Origin: Eutrophocola sp964490145
GTDB taxonomy: Bacteria > Pseudomonadota > Gammaproteobacteria > Pseudomonadales > Pseudohongiellaceae
Direction of reading: 5' to 3'
Length of the DNA stretch: 7,177 nucleotides
Assembly: GCA_964490145.1 (NCBI GenBank)
Contig: CAZBBS010000123.1
Coordinates: 1 to 7,177, forward strand
The translations under genes were made by a program, and so were the position numbers. The first letter of the stretch is position 1. Every line of letters begins with the position of its first letter. A model generated the notes under the pieces. It was not told the origin of the DNA and did no database searches. It saw only the letters and a list, made by a program, of their open reading frames with translations. Below, piece by piece: positions 1 to 5,620 of the stretch.

Positions 1-3
1 CAT

Positions 4-54
4 TGGTGGGCACGACGGGACTCGAACCCGGGACCTCCACCGTGTCATGGTGGC
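4..54 (-). tRNA. 3'-half tRNA-Val(GAC) fragment, probable attachment site
   Basis: Read on the minus strand, this has a 5-bp anticodon stem (CCACC/GGTGG) around the loop ATGACAC, giving anticodon GAC with the conserved T before it. A variable AGGTC, a T-arm with loop TTCGAGT, the 3' acceptor strand CGTGCCC, discriminator A and an encoded CCA follow. The matching 5' acceptor strand (GGGCACG) and a D-arm are absent upstream, where the sequence is AT-rich and unrelated. The outermost T-stem pair is mismatched. It is therefore a partial gene. Tyrosine-recombinase elements that use tRNA 3' ends leave exactly such a copy at the end distal to the intact tRNA, and the orientation (CCA end pointing out of the window) fits that. 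Confidence 0.8.
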
Positions 55-451
55 GTCTATTCACCTAAAAAGTGACATTAGTTGCCTAATAAGGCCCGTG
101 TCAAAAGGCGGTTTTACTGACCTCTCCCGGCTTGGATATAAATGGTCGAGGCCGAATCAGTTGTCATCCCGCAGCCTCGGGCTATCCACACCGCGGGCCT
201 CCCCCACCATTAAAATAGGCCTGTAAATAAGCACCTGGGTAGCCAACATCCGCCAACCATCGACCGATGCCGCTGATAGGCCCGCCCAGACGCGCCCCGG
301 CCATGGTGTCGATTTTTAACGCCCGGTCTTTTAGTAACACCACATAATTGGATACTTCATATATGAGCCATATCAGCCCTAGCTATGTCTATAAGGTCAA
401 AGCTCTTCTGACCTGCGTTCTGAACTCGGCAAGCCAGATGTTGCCATTGGT
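55..451. other. non-coding left end of the element, upstream of rep
   Basis: No convincing gene is seen. The stretch holds the small inverted repeat at 77-90, another at 258-269 (CATCG-AC-CGATG), and an AT-rich patch at about 311-395 that could hold the rep promoter: TTGGAT at 348-353 with TATCAG 17 bp downstream, or TATAAG at 390-395. None of these matches is strong. On the minus strand an open frame ends at 182 and could start at GTG 343 or ATG 304, encoding a Gly-rich 40-53 residue peptide, but it has no ribosome binding site. This is where an excisionase or recombination-directionality gene might be expected; I do not see one. Confidence 0.5.
77..90. repeat. inverted repeat ATTAG-TTGC-CTAAT
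   Basis: A 5-bp perfect inverted repeat around TTGC, about 20 bp inside the tRNA fragment. It shares the core TAGTTGC with the hairpins at 1311-1550 on the other side of rep. It could be an integrase arm site, a Rep site or a regulator site; the sequence alone does not say which. Confidence 0.4.
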
Positions 452-1309
452 GTGGACTGGCTGACGGTGGCGTTTCCATGTGTGCGTCAGTCCTCATTTG
501 CTGGGTGGCACACCAAGACGTGGAAGCGGGGGCCAACCACTACTGCCTTGTTGCACCTCCCGTTCAACTCAAGCGTTCGCAACGGGCCATACCTCCGGTT
601 GACCTACATCGACTCTCCTCACAACTTGAGCGCCTACGTGTCGTTTAATCCGTCACGGGCTCTGGATCCCCTGGGCACGGGAATTGCAAGCACGGCAGGG
701 GCGCTGCACGTACTCAATACGATGGTTGAGCCACTCATCCCCGCGGCGCTGGGGCCGCCCCCGACACAGGATTGGGACCTGTATAGGTTGGATCTTGCAT
801 GCGATGTCGAGACTGGGCCTCACACACAGCAGGTACTTCATGATGTGGTTCATCCGATGTACCGCCCCCAGCATCACACCTACGTGTATTTCAATGGAGC
901 GAGCGAGATCGGCACCGTGGGGCGTCGCTCGGTCACTCGGCCCCGTGTGAGCGTGTACGACAAGGCCGCTGAGTCGAAGACATCCCCACCGCGTGTGAGA
1001 TTTGAGGTTCAATGTCGGCGGGCAGCGACAAGGGATTACTTCGGTGGGAAGGTGGCAGGGCTTGACGCTGACAGTGCTCGAGATGTGTTCCAGATGGAGC
1101 TCGGGGATGTCATCGCGCCCGCGACACCGGCTTTCAACCTGGCGCAGTTAACGCTCACGGAGTCGGAACTTAAGACCGCATACGAGCTGATAGGGATGCA
1201 CACCGCGGCAGCTGCCGGCATTCATCGCCCTGTGTCGCGCTCAGCCCAGCGGAGGCATCGCCAGTTCCTCACGAGGTACGGGCTCTTGTCAGTTGACGAG
1301 CTGTTGTAA
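452..1309 (+). CDS. replication initiation protein, Rep_trans / RstA-like
   Basis: Likely rolling-circle replication initiator of the element, which would nick the origin after excision. Family-like features are the N-terminal DWLTVAFP, the acidic core motif RLDLACDV (residues 112-119, R-x-D-x-A-x-D), then YVYFNGASEIGT (144-155), VSVYDKAAE (166-174) and RVRFEVQCRR (181-190). This order resembles replication initiation factors of plasmids and filamentous phages (Rep_trans, RstA). At 285 residues it is slightly short for the family. The start is uncertain: GTG 452 has no ribosome binding site, and the frame stays open back to 395, encoding DVAIG just before VDWLTV, which fits the usual family start, yet no ATG, GTG or TTG lies there. 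CTG 413 is the only near-cognate codon. It is the first plus-strand gene after the attachment site. The family call is from motif recognition, not a search. Confidence 0.72.
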   Translation: MDWLTVAFPCVRQSSFAGWHTKTWKRGPTTTALLHLPFNSSVRNGPYLRLTYIDSPHNLSAYVSFNPSRALDPLGTGIASTAGALHVLNTMVEPLIPAALGPPPTQDWDLYRLDLACDVETGPHTQQVLHDVVHPMYRPQHHTYVYFNGASEIGTVGRRSVTRPRVSVYDKAAESKTSPPRVRFEVQCRRAATRDYFGGKVAGLDADSARDVFQMELGDVIAPATPAFNLAQLTLTESELKTAYELIGMHTAAAAGIHRPVSRSAQRRHRQFLTRYGLLSVDELL

Positions 1310-1310
1310 G

Positions 1311-1327
1311 CCGATAGTTGCTATCGG
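1311..1327. repeat. inverted repeat CCGATAG-TTG-CTATCGG (copy 1)
   Basis: Perfect 7-bp arms around TTG, starting one base after the rep stop codon. It is the most complete copy of the TAGTTGCTATC family. Other copies are TAGTTGCTATCG at 1483-1494 and CCGATAGTTGCTATCAG at 1534-1550. Confidence 0.7.
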
Positions 1328-1330
1328 GTC

Positions 1331-1363
1331 GGTCTACAGGGCTGGATTTCCTACATGTAGACC
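1331..1363. repeat. 7-bp stem-loop with an internal 10-bp palindrome
   Basis: GGTCTAC at 1331-1337 pairs with GTAGACC at 1357-1363 across a 19-base loop. The right half overlaps the perfect palindrome CTACATGTAG (1351-1360). It lies directly after hairpin copy 1. It could be a nick-site cruciform or a dimeric repressor site. A terminator for rep is less likely because no T-tract follows. Confidence 0.5.
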
Positions 1364-1482
1364 GCAGATGCACCTCGTAGCTGACCGGTAGGCCCATACC
1401 AATACAAAACGCTATGAAATATGGCTTCCAGCTCATCCGGGCTTGACAGCCGTTAGGCCTGCACTCCGCTCATAGGGGACCT

Positions 1483-1494
1483 TAGTTGCTATCG
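1483..1494. repeat. TAGTTGCTATCG repeat (copy 2)
   Basis: Identical to 12 bases of copy 1 (1315-1326), but the left arm is shortened to TAG, so the dyad is only 3 bp here. Confidence 0.6.
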
Positions 1495-1533
1495 CCCCCT
1501 AAATCTGAGAACGACTTTTCGGGCTCCTGGGTG

Positions 1534-1550
1534 CCGATAGTTGCTATCAG
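1534..1550. repeat. inverted repeat CCGATAG-TTG-CTATCAG (copy 3)
   Basis: Differs from copy 1 at one base (position 16 of the 17-base unit), leaving GATAG/CTATC paired. It is 55 bp after copy 2 in the upstream region of lipoprotein A. Confidence 0.65.
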
Positions 1551-1703
1551 AGGCCGTCAAACCGGGCACCAAATTGGCAAGGGTTCGGGGAAACCTAACT
1601 TGCGTCCGTCCGGCTAGTTGCGGCGATTGGCATGAGAGCCGACGAGAGCGCCAACGCTTCCGATGCTTTGGGGCGAGTGTCCCACCATGACATAAGGTGC
1701 GAT

Positions 1704-3065
1704 GTGCACAAATCACTTCTCATCACGGCAACCGCAGTGATCCCATTTATTTCAGGATGCAGCAGCAGTGACGCCAAAGCGGCGGCTTGGATAAATGCAA
1801 CCTACACCCGCTCAGAGATCGAATGGGCTTGCGGGAACACTCAGCCCAACACGGCTGGTCTTGATTGGTATCCCGAGATCGGATTTACATTCGAGGAACT
1901 AAATGCCGCGTGGCGCGATGAGTGCCGTCAATTTGGGGAGGCCGCAGAAGAACCCGCACCCGAAGAACAATGGGCGGACCAACCCTCGGCTGCGGAGGAG
2001 CCAGCTGCAGAAGGAACAACTGGCAGTGCTCAAAGGGTCCAAGTGATCGGGCCAGAGGGTGAAGATGGTGTCTTTACCTGGGTTGTCGATGAGGTCGCCA
2101 TCGTCGGTGACCCGAATCGCGAGGTTCCCACCGAATGCCCAACCCCATTGCTCCCCGAAGCAGATAGCCGCTTTGTGTTCTTCCGATTTGCGCTTGAGGA
2201 CTCCGGTCGATCGAATTACTACGCTTGGTACTACGAACTCGGTCTAGTAGGCGAGAAGGGATACGTCCCTTATATGGGGTACTCGGCTATATCGAGCGAT
2301 TTCACCGATGGTTTCGGTGAAGGGGTGACCGGTGACCTCCGGTCGTCGTGCATTCCGTCCCAATTCCACGACCGCTACGACGGCCTGTACTACGAGTGCT
2401 GTGGCAATCCGATGATGGGGTGGGGAGTGGGTCTCGGGGAGACGGGCGTCATGTATCGCGTTGACCCCGAAGCAACACGCACTGGCCTTGTTATCGCCAG
2501 AGTATTTGCATTGGTCCCTCGCAACGACGGAATTGACGTCTGGGATTACCCCTACCTTGGTGAGGAAATCGCGACAATCCCGATGTTCTGGCTCGAGTCG
2601 GGAGAAAGCCTAGGGAGAGACCGGGTAGACCTTTCATCGATCCGGTTAACGGACCCTCGCACGGCGGGGGCCAACGATGTGCCAACTGCAGAAGAACCCG
2701 CACCCGAAGAAAAACCGGTCGATGAACCGCCGACTGCAGAAGAACCAGCGCCGGAGGAGAAGTACGCCGACGAACAGGTGTCCAGTTGTGGTGGCGACTA
2801 CCGCTACGACAACGAACTTCCAATCAGCGTTTGCTCCGAGAGCGCCTCAGTGGCGTTGTTCCAAGATGCCTTAGGCGTTGAGCCCGACGGATACTTCGGT
2901 CCAGGAACCCAGACGGCCCTCATCATGCTGCAGGATCGAGCCGGACTGCCGATCACGCGTCGTATCGATGCAATCACGTGGGCGCATCTTGGCGTAACGG
3001 CCAACGCCCCTTACGACGATCTCAACGGTGACGGCGTGATTGACGCGTCGGAGTTTCCCGGCTGA
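1704..3065 (+). CDS. lipoprotein A: Trp/Cys module, peptidoglycan-binding domain, EF-hand
   Basis: Predicted lipid-anchored extracellular protein of 453 residues. GTG 1704 is preferred because AAGGTG lies just upstream (1694-1699) and it gives a normal signal peptide with lipobox ISGC (Cys19); an in-frame ATG at 1632 would add 24 residues but has no good ribosome binding site. After the Cys come a 47-residue module (29-75) with Cys43 and Cys74, an acidic AEEPAPEE linker, a middle domain of about 210 residues (108-318) that I do not recognise and that has six Cys including a CC pair, a second linker with two 16-residue repeats (327-358), and a PG_binding_1-like domain (360-429, core DGYFGPGTQ). 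A C-terminal loop, DLNGDGVIDASE (439-450), fits the EF-hand calcium consensus. The peptidoglycan domain implies cell-wall attachment; no catalytic residues are evident, and the overall role is unknown. Confidence 0.85.
   Translation: MHKSLLITATAVIPFISGCSSSDAKAAAWINATYTRSEIEWACGNTQPNTAGLDWYPEIGFTFEELNAAWRDECRQFGEAAEEPAPEEQWADQPSAAEEPAAEGTTGSAQRVQVIGPEGEDGVFTWVVDEVAIVGDPNREVPTECPTPLLPEADSRFVFFRFALEDSGRSNYYAWYYELGLVGEKGYVPYMGYSAISSDFTDGFGEGVTGDLRSSCIPSQFHDRYDGLYYECCGNPMMGWGVGLGETGVMYRVDPEATRTGLVIARVFALVPRNDGIDVWDYPYLGEEIATIPMFWLESGESLGRDRVDLSSIRLTDPRTAGANDVPTAEEPAPEEKPVDEPPTAEEPAPEEKYADEQVSSCGGDYRYDNELPISVCSESASVALFQDALGVEPDGYFGPGTQTALIMLQDRAGLPITRRIDAITWAHLGVTANAPYDDLNGDGVIDASEFPG
1788..1928 (+). 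other. 47-residue DWYPEIGF module in lipoprotein A
   Basis: Key residues in order are WI, YT, IEW-x-C, LDWYPEIGF, E, and AWRD-x-CR. It aligns without gaps to the last 47 residues of protein B (4573-4713), with 26 identities by my count (about 55%). The two Cys are conserved and could form a disulfide outside the membrane. I do not recognise a named family. Confidence 0.8.
1944..2760 (+). repeat. repeated AEEPAPEE linker sequence within gene A
   Basis: A 24-base sequence encoding AEEPAPEE occurs exactly at 1944-1967 and 2688-2711, in frame, on either side of the middle domain. A diverged third copy begins near 2736, making two tandem 16-residue PTAEEPAPEEK-type units at the second site. These are low-complexity acidic/proline spacers between folded domains. 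The exact copies suggest recent duplication or gene conversion. Confidence 0.75.
2781..2990 (+). other. Cys-capped peptidoglycan-binding module in lipoprotein A
   Basis: 70 residues: an SCGG-x-YR-x-DN-xx-PI-xx-CS cap, then a PG_binding_1-like three-helix core with LG-x-E-x-DGYFGPGTQ. It aligns without gaps to 6235-6444 in lipoprotein D, with 37 of 70 identities by my count. The cap Cys pair is conserved and probably disulfide-bonded. Confidence 0.8.
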
Positions 3066-3582
3066 TTCGGTTTTAGGGGCCGCCCCTGGCAGGGTGCTCC
3101 CATGTATCCCTGCCAGGGCCTCAGTGCCATCCTGAGGTGGCTTGCTGGGTTCAGCGCAGGCCCGCTCCGGTTCCGACTCCGACTGCGTACCCCAACTCCG
3201 GAACCTTCGCCGCGTTCGCGCGCTTAGCACCTTCGCCGCAGTGTTCCTCGAGTTGGATGTGGCGAATACTTGAGAGCGGTTGCACAAAGAGTGAGAACTA
3301 CAGGTAATGGCGTGAGGCGATTTCGCGGAAGCGCAACAGCCGTTGCCGAGCAGGTGATACTCCATGCCGCTTGCCTGAATTAGCCGACTTCAACTGCTCA
3401 TCGATCAGCACATCAGCACACGCGTCTGCGACTTAGGAGTCAGATTAGAGGTCGACACCAAGACGATTCTCGGCGAGCGACCCGCTTCCGCCCGCTCGTG
3501 AGGACTGACGCAACGGGATTACCCTTCGAACCAGACGTGCCTTATCGGAATACATCGGGAGCGGGAGCGGTCGAGAGACAGT
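3066..3582. other. non-coding spacer between A and B
   Basis: No gene is supported. It holds the strong inverted repeat at 3084-3118, a repeated CACCTTCGCCGC-like string near 3210-3240, an 8-bp tandem repeat ATCAGCAC at 3404-3419, a small dyad GACT-tagg-AGTC at 3430-3441, and CGAGCG/CGCTCG arms at 3474-3498. TTGCAC (3280-3285) with GGTAAT 17 bp downstream is a weak promoter match, nearly 280 bp before gene B. At over 500 bp, the gap suggests that B to D have their own promoter. Confidence 0.5.
3084..3118 (+). terminator. probable terminator hairpin after gene A
   Basis: Perfect 11-bp arms, CCCTGGCAGGG (3084-3094) and CCCTGCCAGGG (3108-3118), around a 13-base loop, 18 bases after the stop codon of A. 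There is no T-tract, which is common for hairpin terminators in high-GC Gram-positives. A second dyad, AGGGGC/GCCCCT (3075-3087), overlaps its left arm and could form an alternative structure. Confidence 0.6.
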
Positions 3583-4716
3583 ATGAGCAGTTACGTAAGT
3601 TCTTTGGTTGCTTGTCCCTGTGGCGCGACGGCAACGATCAAACATCCAACCAAAGACTTTCTGGTCGTATGCAGCGAGTGCAAAAAGCGACTCGTCTGGA
3701 GCTCATCCAATTCAAAGTGGGTCCCGCTCACCGAGCAGTCGAAGTTGGTGCAAAGGAGGTTCAGGACGACCGCACCGATTCTGACCAGCGCCGCAAGGCC
3801 AGTCCCCCATCGACCTCTCAGCCGCGTGACTTGCCCGTGCGGCGTTCGCGGAGAGCCCGAGACAATCGACCGGCCGACCACGCTCTTGAGATGCGAGGCC
3901 TGCGGCATGCTCCTTACCCACAACCAACGCCGAGGTTGGTTCCCGTTCGACGAGATACCCGACGACCAGCGCCGTCTCTACAATCTTGCAAGTGCGATAA
4001 CGCTCAAAGACCCAAATCGCCAGCAAGAGGACGCGCCCCGAGAGACAGGTGCCGTAGGGAGCACAGTCGCCAAGGTTCAAGCGACGTATAACGGTGAAGC
4101 GGGCGAACTGGAGATTGTCAGCGACGGGGAGACGGTTTCTATCCGCTTCAATGGAGCGTCCATCCGACAGGAAATGCGACTGGACTCCACCACAGGTAAC
4201 TCAGCAGAACTCTTTGGCAACCACCTGAGGGTCTCGGGACCGGCAGCGACTCTCGACTTCATCCTCGTACCTGATGGCGACCCCGAAGCGGCCAACAAGT
4301 TCCTGGGGGCGTTACCTGGAGTTCGCAGCCACAACGGCGCAGTGACCTCACCCGGAGCGGCCCCCAGGCCAAGCGAAGCGTCTTTTCATGCTCGGCCGAT
4401 CACCACTCGGGGCAGCGGAGTGAACCGCCCCTCAGGCTCACTCAATCACTCTCAGCCACAAGGCTCTTCCGGTCGCGTTGCAGGGGGCATTGCCGTGCTC
4501 GTATTGCTCGCCATCATCGGAGCCGTCATCGTTGGCTTGGTCGGCGTCGGCGGCAAGGCCGACGCAAAACGATGGATTGAGAGCGTCTACACCAAGGCCG
4601 ACATCGAATGGTCATGCATCAACGTCGGCAATTCTGCCGCCGCACTTGACTGGTACCCCGAGATCGGATTTTCGCTTGAGGACATGCGAAGCGCATGGAG
4701 AGATCTGTGTCGATAA
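3583..4716 (+). CDS. membrane protein B: two zinc ribbons, one TM helix, external module
   Basis: 377-residue single-pass membrane protein. The N-terminus carries two zinc-ribbon-like knuckle pairs: C11-x-C13 with C30-x-x-C33, and C84-x-C86 with C104-x-x-C107 (both begin CPCG). Residues about 160-248 form a beta-rich stretch ending in an Ala/Leu helix, loosely like a small PH-type fold, though that is a guess. A Ser/Pro/Gly-rich linker leads to a hydrophobic helix at 300-322. The last 47 residues (331-377) are the module also found in lipoprotein A. Because A is exported, the module is likely outside the membrane and the zinc ribbons inside, which would suit a sensor or anchor linking cytoplasm and surface. 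ATG 3583 follows GAGAGA by 4 bases. No P-loop is seen, so it is not a Zot-type ATPase. Function is unknown. Confidence 0.8.
   Translation: MSSYVSSLVACPCGATATIKHPTKDFLVVCSECKKRLVWSSSNSKWVPLTEQSKLVQRRFRTTAPILTSAARPVPHRPLSRVTCPCGVRGEPETIDRPTTLLRCEACGMLLTHNQRRGWFPFDEIPDDQRRLYNLASAITLKDPNRQQEDAPRETGAVGSTVAKVQATYNGEAGELEIVSDGETVSIRFNGASIRQEMRLDSTTGNSAELFGNHLRVSGPAATLDFILVPDGDPEAANKFLGALPGVRSHNGAVTSPGAAPRPSEASFHARPITTRGSGVNRPSGSLNHSQPQGSSGRVAGGIAVLVLLAIIGAVIVGLVGVGGKADAKRWIESVYTKADIEWSCINVGNSAAALDWYPEIGFSLEDMRSAWRDLCR
4573..4713 (+). other. 47-residue DWYPEIGF module at the C-terminus of protein B
   Basis: This is the second copy of the module seen at 1788-1928. It begins 8 residues after the transmembrane helix and ends exactly at the stop codon, so it must fold alone outside the membrane. 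The two conserved Cys (C345, C376) and the LDWYPEIGF core are retained. DNA identity is concentrated at CCCGAGATCGGATTT, and the rest has drifted, so the copies are old paralogues. Confidence 0.8.
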
Positions 4717-4751
4717 TTCGCCATCGAAATGACGGGCTAACACCCATCAGG

Positions 4752-5477
4752 ATGCGAGTCTTACCAGCAGCGGTCGCGGCCTTAATGCTCGTAGGCTCAT
4801 GATGCGACTCGGGCCCCTCAGTTGCTTCACAAATTGAAGAACTAGAGGCACAAGTCGGGCAAAAAGAGACTCGGAATTCGCAAGTAGAAGCAACGATCCT
4901 AGACGCGGAAGCCGACCTTGCCCCTGACGCTCTAGAGGGCAGTTACGAGTCAGATGCACAGTACGAGGCCGCCCTCGCCAACCTGGATCGCCTTCAGACG
5001 TATGCGGAGCGCTGCGGAGATGACCCTGTTGCCTGCGGTGTGCTCGCCGACCTACCCGTCAATGATGTCGACACGGACTTGCCAGCCGAGGAACAGGTCG
5101 AGGCAAAGGTCAGGTTCGCTAACGATGTGCTTGAGGCCTCTGAAGACCTGCTTAGCCAATGTGGTCGACTCAGCGCCTGCACGGTTGTCACGACCACCGT
5201 TCCTCCGACGACGACAACTTCTCGTCCCCAAACGAACCGCCCCTCTTCGCCTGCGTCGAGCGCGCCGCTTCCAGAGTGCGAGAGCGTGATCCTCTTACGG
5301 GCCCTGGCTCGAGACAGCAGAGGAACCTATGACGAGTACGAATACCTCGGTCAACTTGCAAATTCGCTCCCTCCGTCGTGGTCACTGACGGCAGCCTCGA
5401 TCCGCGATGCGCTCCGAAATGGATTCCTCCCTACCGCGCATTCCTACGCCGACAACTTCGTCGCCCAAAAATGCTAG
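4752..5477 (+). pseudogene. lipoprotein C, coiled-coil, interrupted by an in-frame TGA at the lipobox
   Basis: The frame from ATG 4752 encodes a signal peptide, MRVLPAAVAALMLVGS, then TGA (4800-4802), then Cys and 223 further open codons to TAG 5475-5477. Removing the TGA triplet gives a good lipobox, VGSC. The local sequence TCATGATGC is explained by a 3-base duplication of ATG in TCATGC. The rest looks coding: an acidic coiled coil (about 24-60), a Cys-containing helical region with C88, C95, C137 and C143, a Thr/Pro linker with TTTVPPTTTTS (148-157), and a C-terminal helical domain with C176 and terminal C241. No usable start follows the stop before GTG 5040, which would give a 145-residue protein without a signal peptide. 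Causes could be real inactivation, readthrough or a sequencing error. It lies 35 bp after B and appears to be in the same operon. Confidence 0.72.
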
Positions 5478-5620
5478 GCCGACTCCCAGTCAACGGCCCC
5501 CCTACCCCTAACGATGGGAGCCGAATTCTCACCGTCCCGGCCCACGACGACACGACTCTGCCGCATCCTGGAGTTCCGCTTCCCTCAGGGGTATCTGGAA
5601 TGGCCTCGAGGACCACATGA
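5471..5620 (+). CDS. possible small ORF linking C and D (49 residues)
   Basis: ATG 5471 overlaps the stop of C (ATGCTAG, 7-base overlap), and its stop overlaps the start of D in an ATGA arrangement, so this frame fills the C-D gap exactly. The product is Pro-rich with no recognisable motif, signal or membrane segment. There is no ribosome binding site, so expression would depend on translational coupling. Chance is a real alternative because an open frame of 49 codons is common in GC-rich DNA; the tiling overlaps are the only support. Confidence 0.25.
   Translation: MLGRLPVNGPPTPNDGSRILTVPAHDDTTLPHPGVPLPSGVSGMASRTT

Larger units (their letters stand above)
1310..1703. promoter_or_regulatory. 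repeat-rich intergenic region, candidate origin or operator
   Basis: Between rep and lipoprotein A there is no gene, but inverted repeats are dense: three TAGTTGCTATC copies (1315, 1483, 1538), a partial fourth TAGTTG at 1615, a 7-bp stem at 1331-1363 and a GGTA/TACC hairpin at 1387-1400. A TTGACA box at 1443-1448 is a good -35 match, but no good -10 lies 16-18 bp downstream. Its position just after rep suits a replication origin, and its position upstream of A suits an operator for the cargo block; both are inference. Confidence 0.45.

Noticed and set aside
4..120. A complete tRNA gene at the left edge
   Set aside because: The sequence upstream of the anticodon stem has no D-arm and no GGGCACG strand to pair with the acceptor end.
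182..343. Minus-strand open frame for a Gly-rich peptide of 40-53 residues
   Set aside because: No ribosome binding site, no recognisable motif, and the length is expected by chance; left as a note in the left-end region.
1443..1476. Sigma-70-type promoter at TTGACA
   Set aside because: The -35 box is perfect, but the best -10-like string (CATAGG) is 22 bp away, too far for a standard promoter.
2871..3365. Minus-strand open frame of 164 codons
   Set aside because: It runs through the 3' end of gene A and the terminator hairpin, has no recognisable domain, and is antisense to a well-supported peptidoglycan-binding domain.
3498..4091. Plus-strand open frame of 197 codons overlapping gene B
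   Set aside because: It is out of frame with B, which has clear zinc ribbons and a TM helix; the product is Arg-rich low complexity, typical of a shadow frame.
3583..4716. Protein B as a Zot/pI-type inovirus ATPase, because of its N-in, single-TM layout
   Set aside because: No Walker A or Walker B motif is present, and the N-terminus is taken up by zinc ribbons.
4800..4802. TGA as selenocysteine or as a reassigned Trp codon
   Set aside because: No convincing SECIS-like hairpin follows, and gene A and the integrase end normally at TGA, so a general recoding is unlikely.
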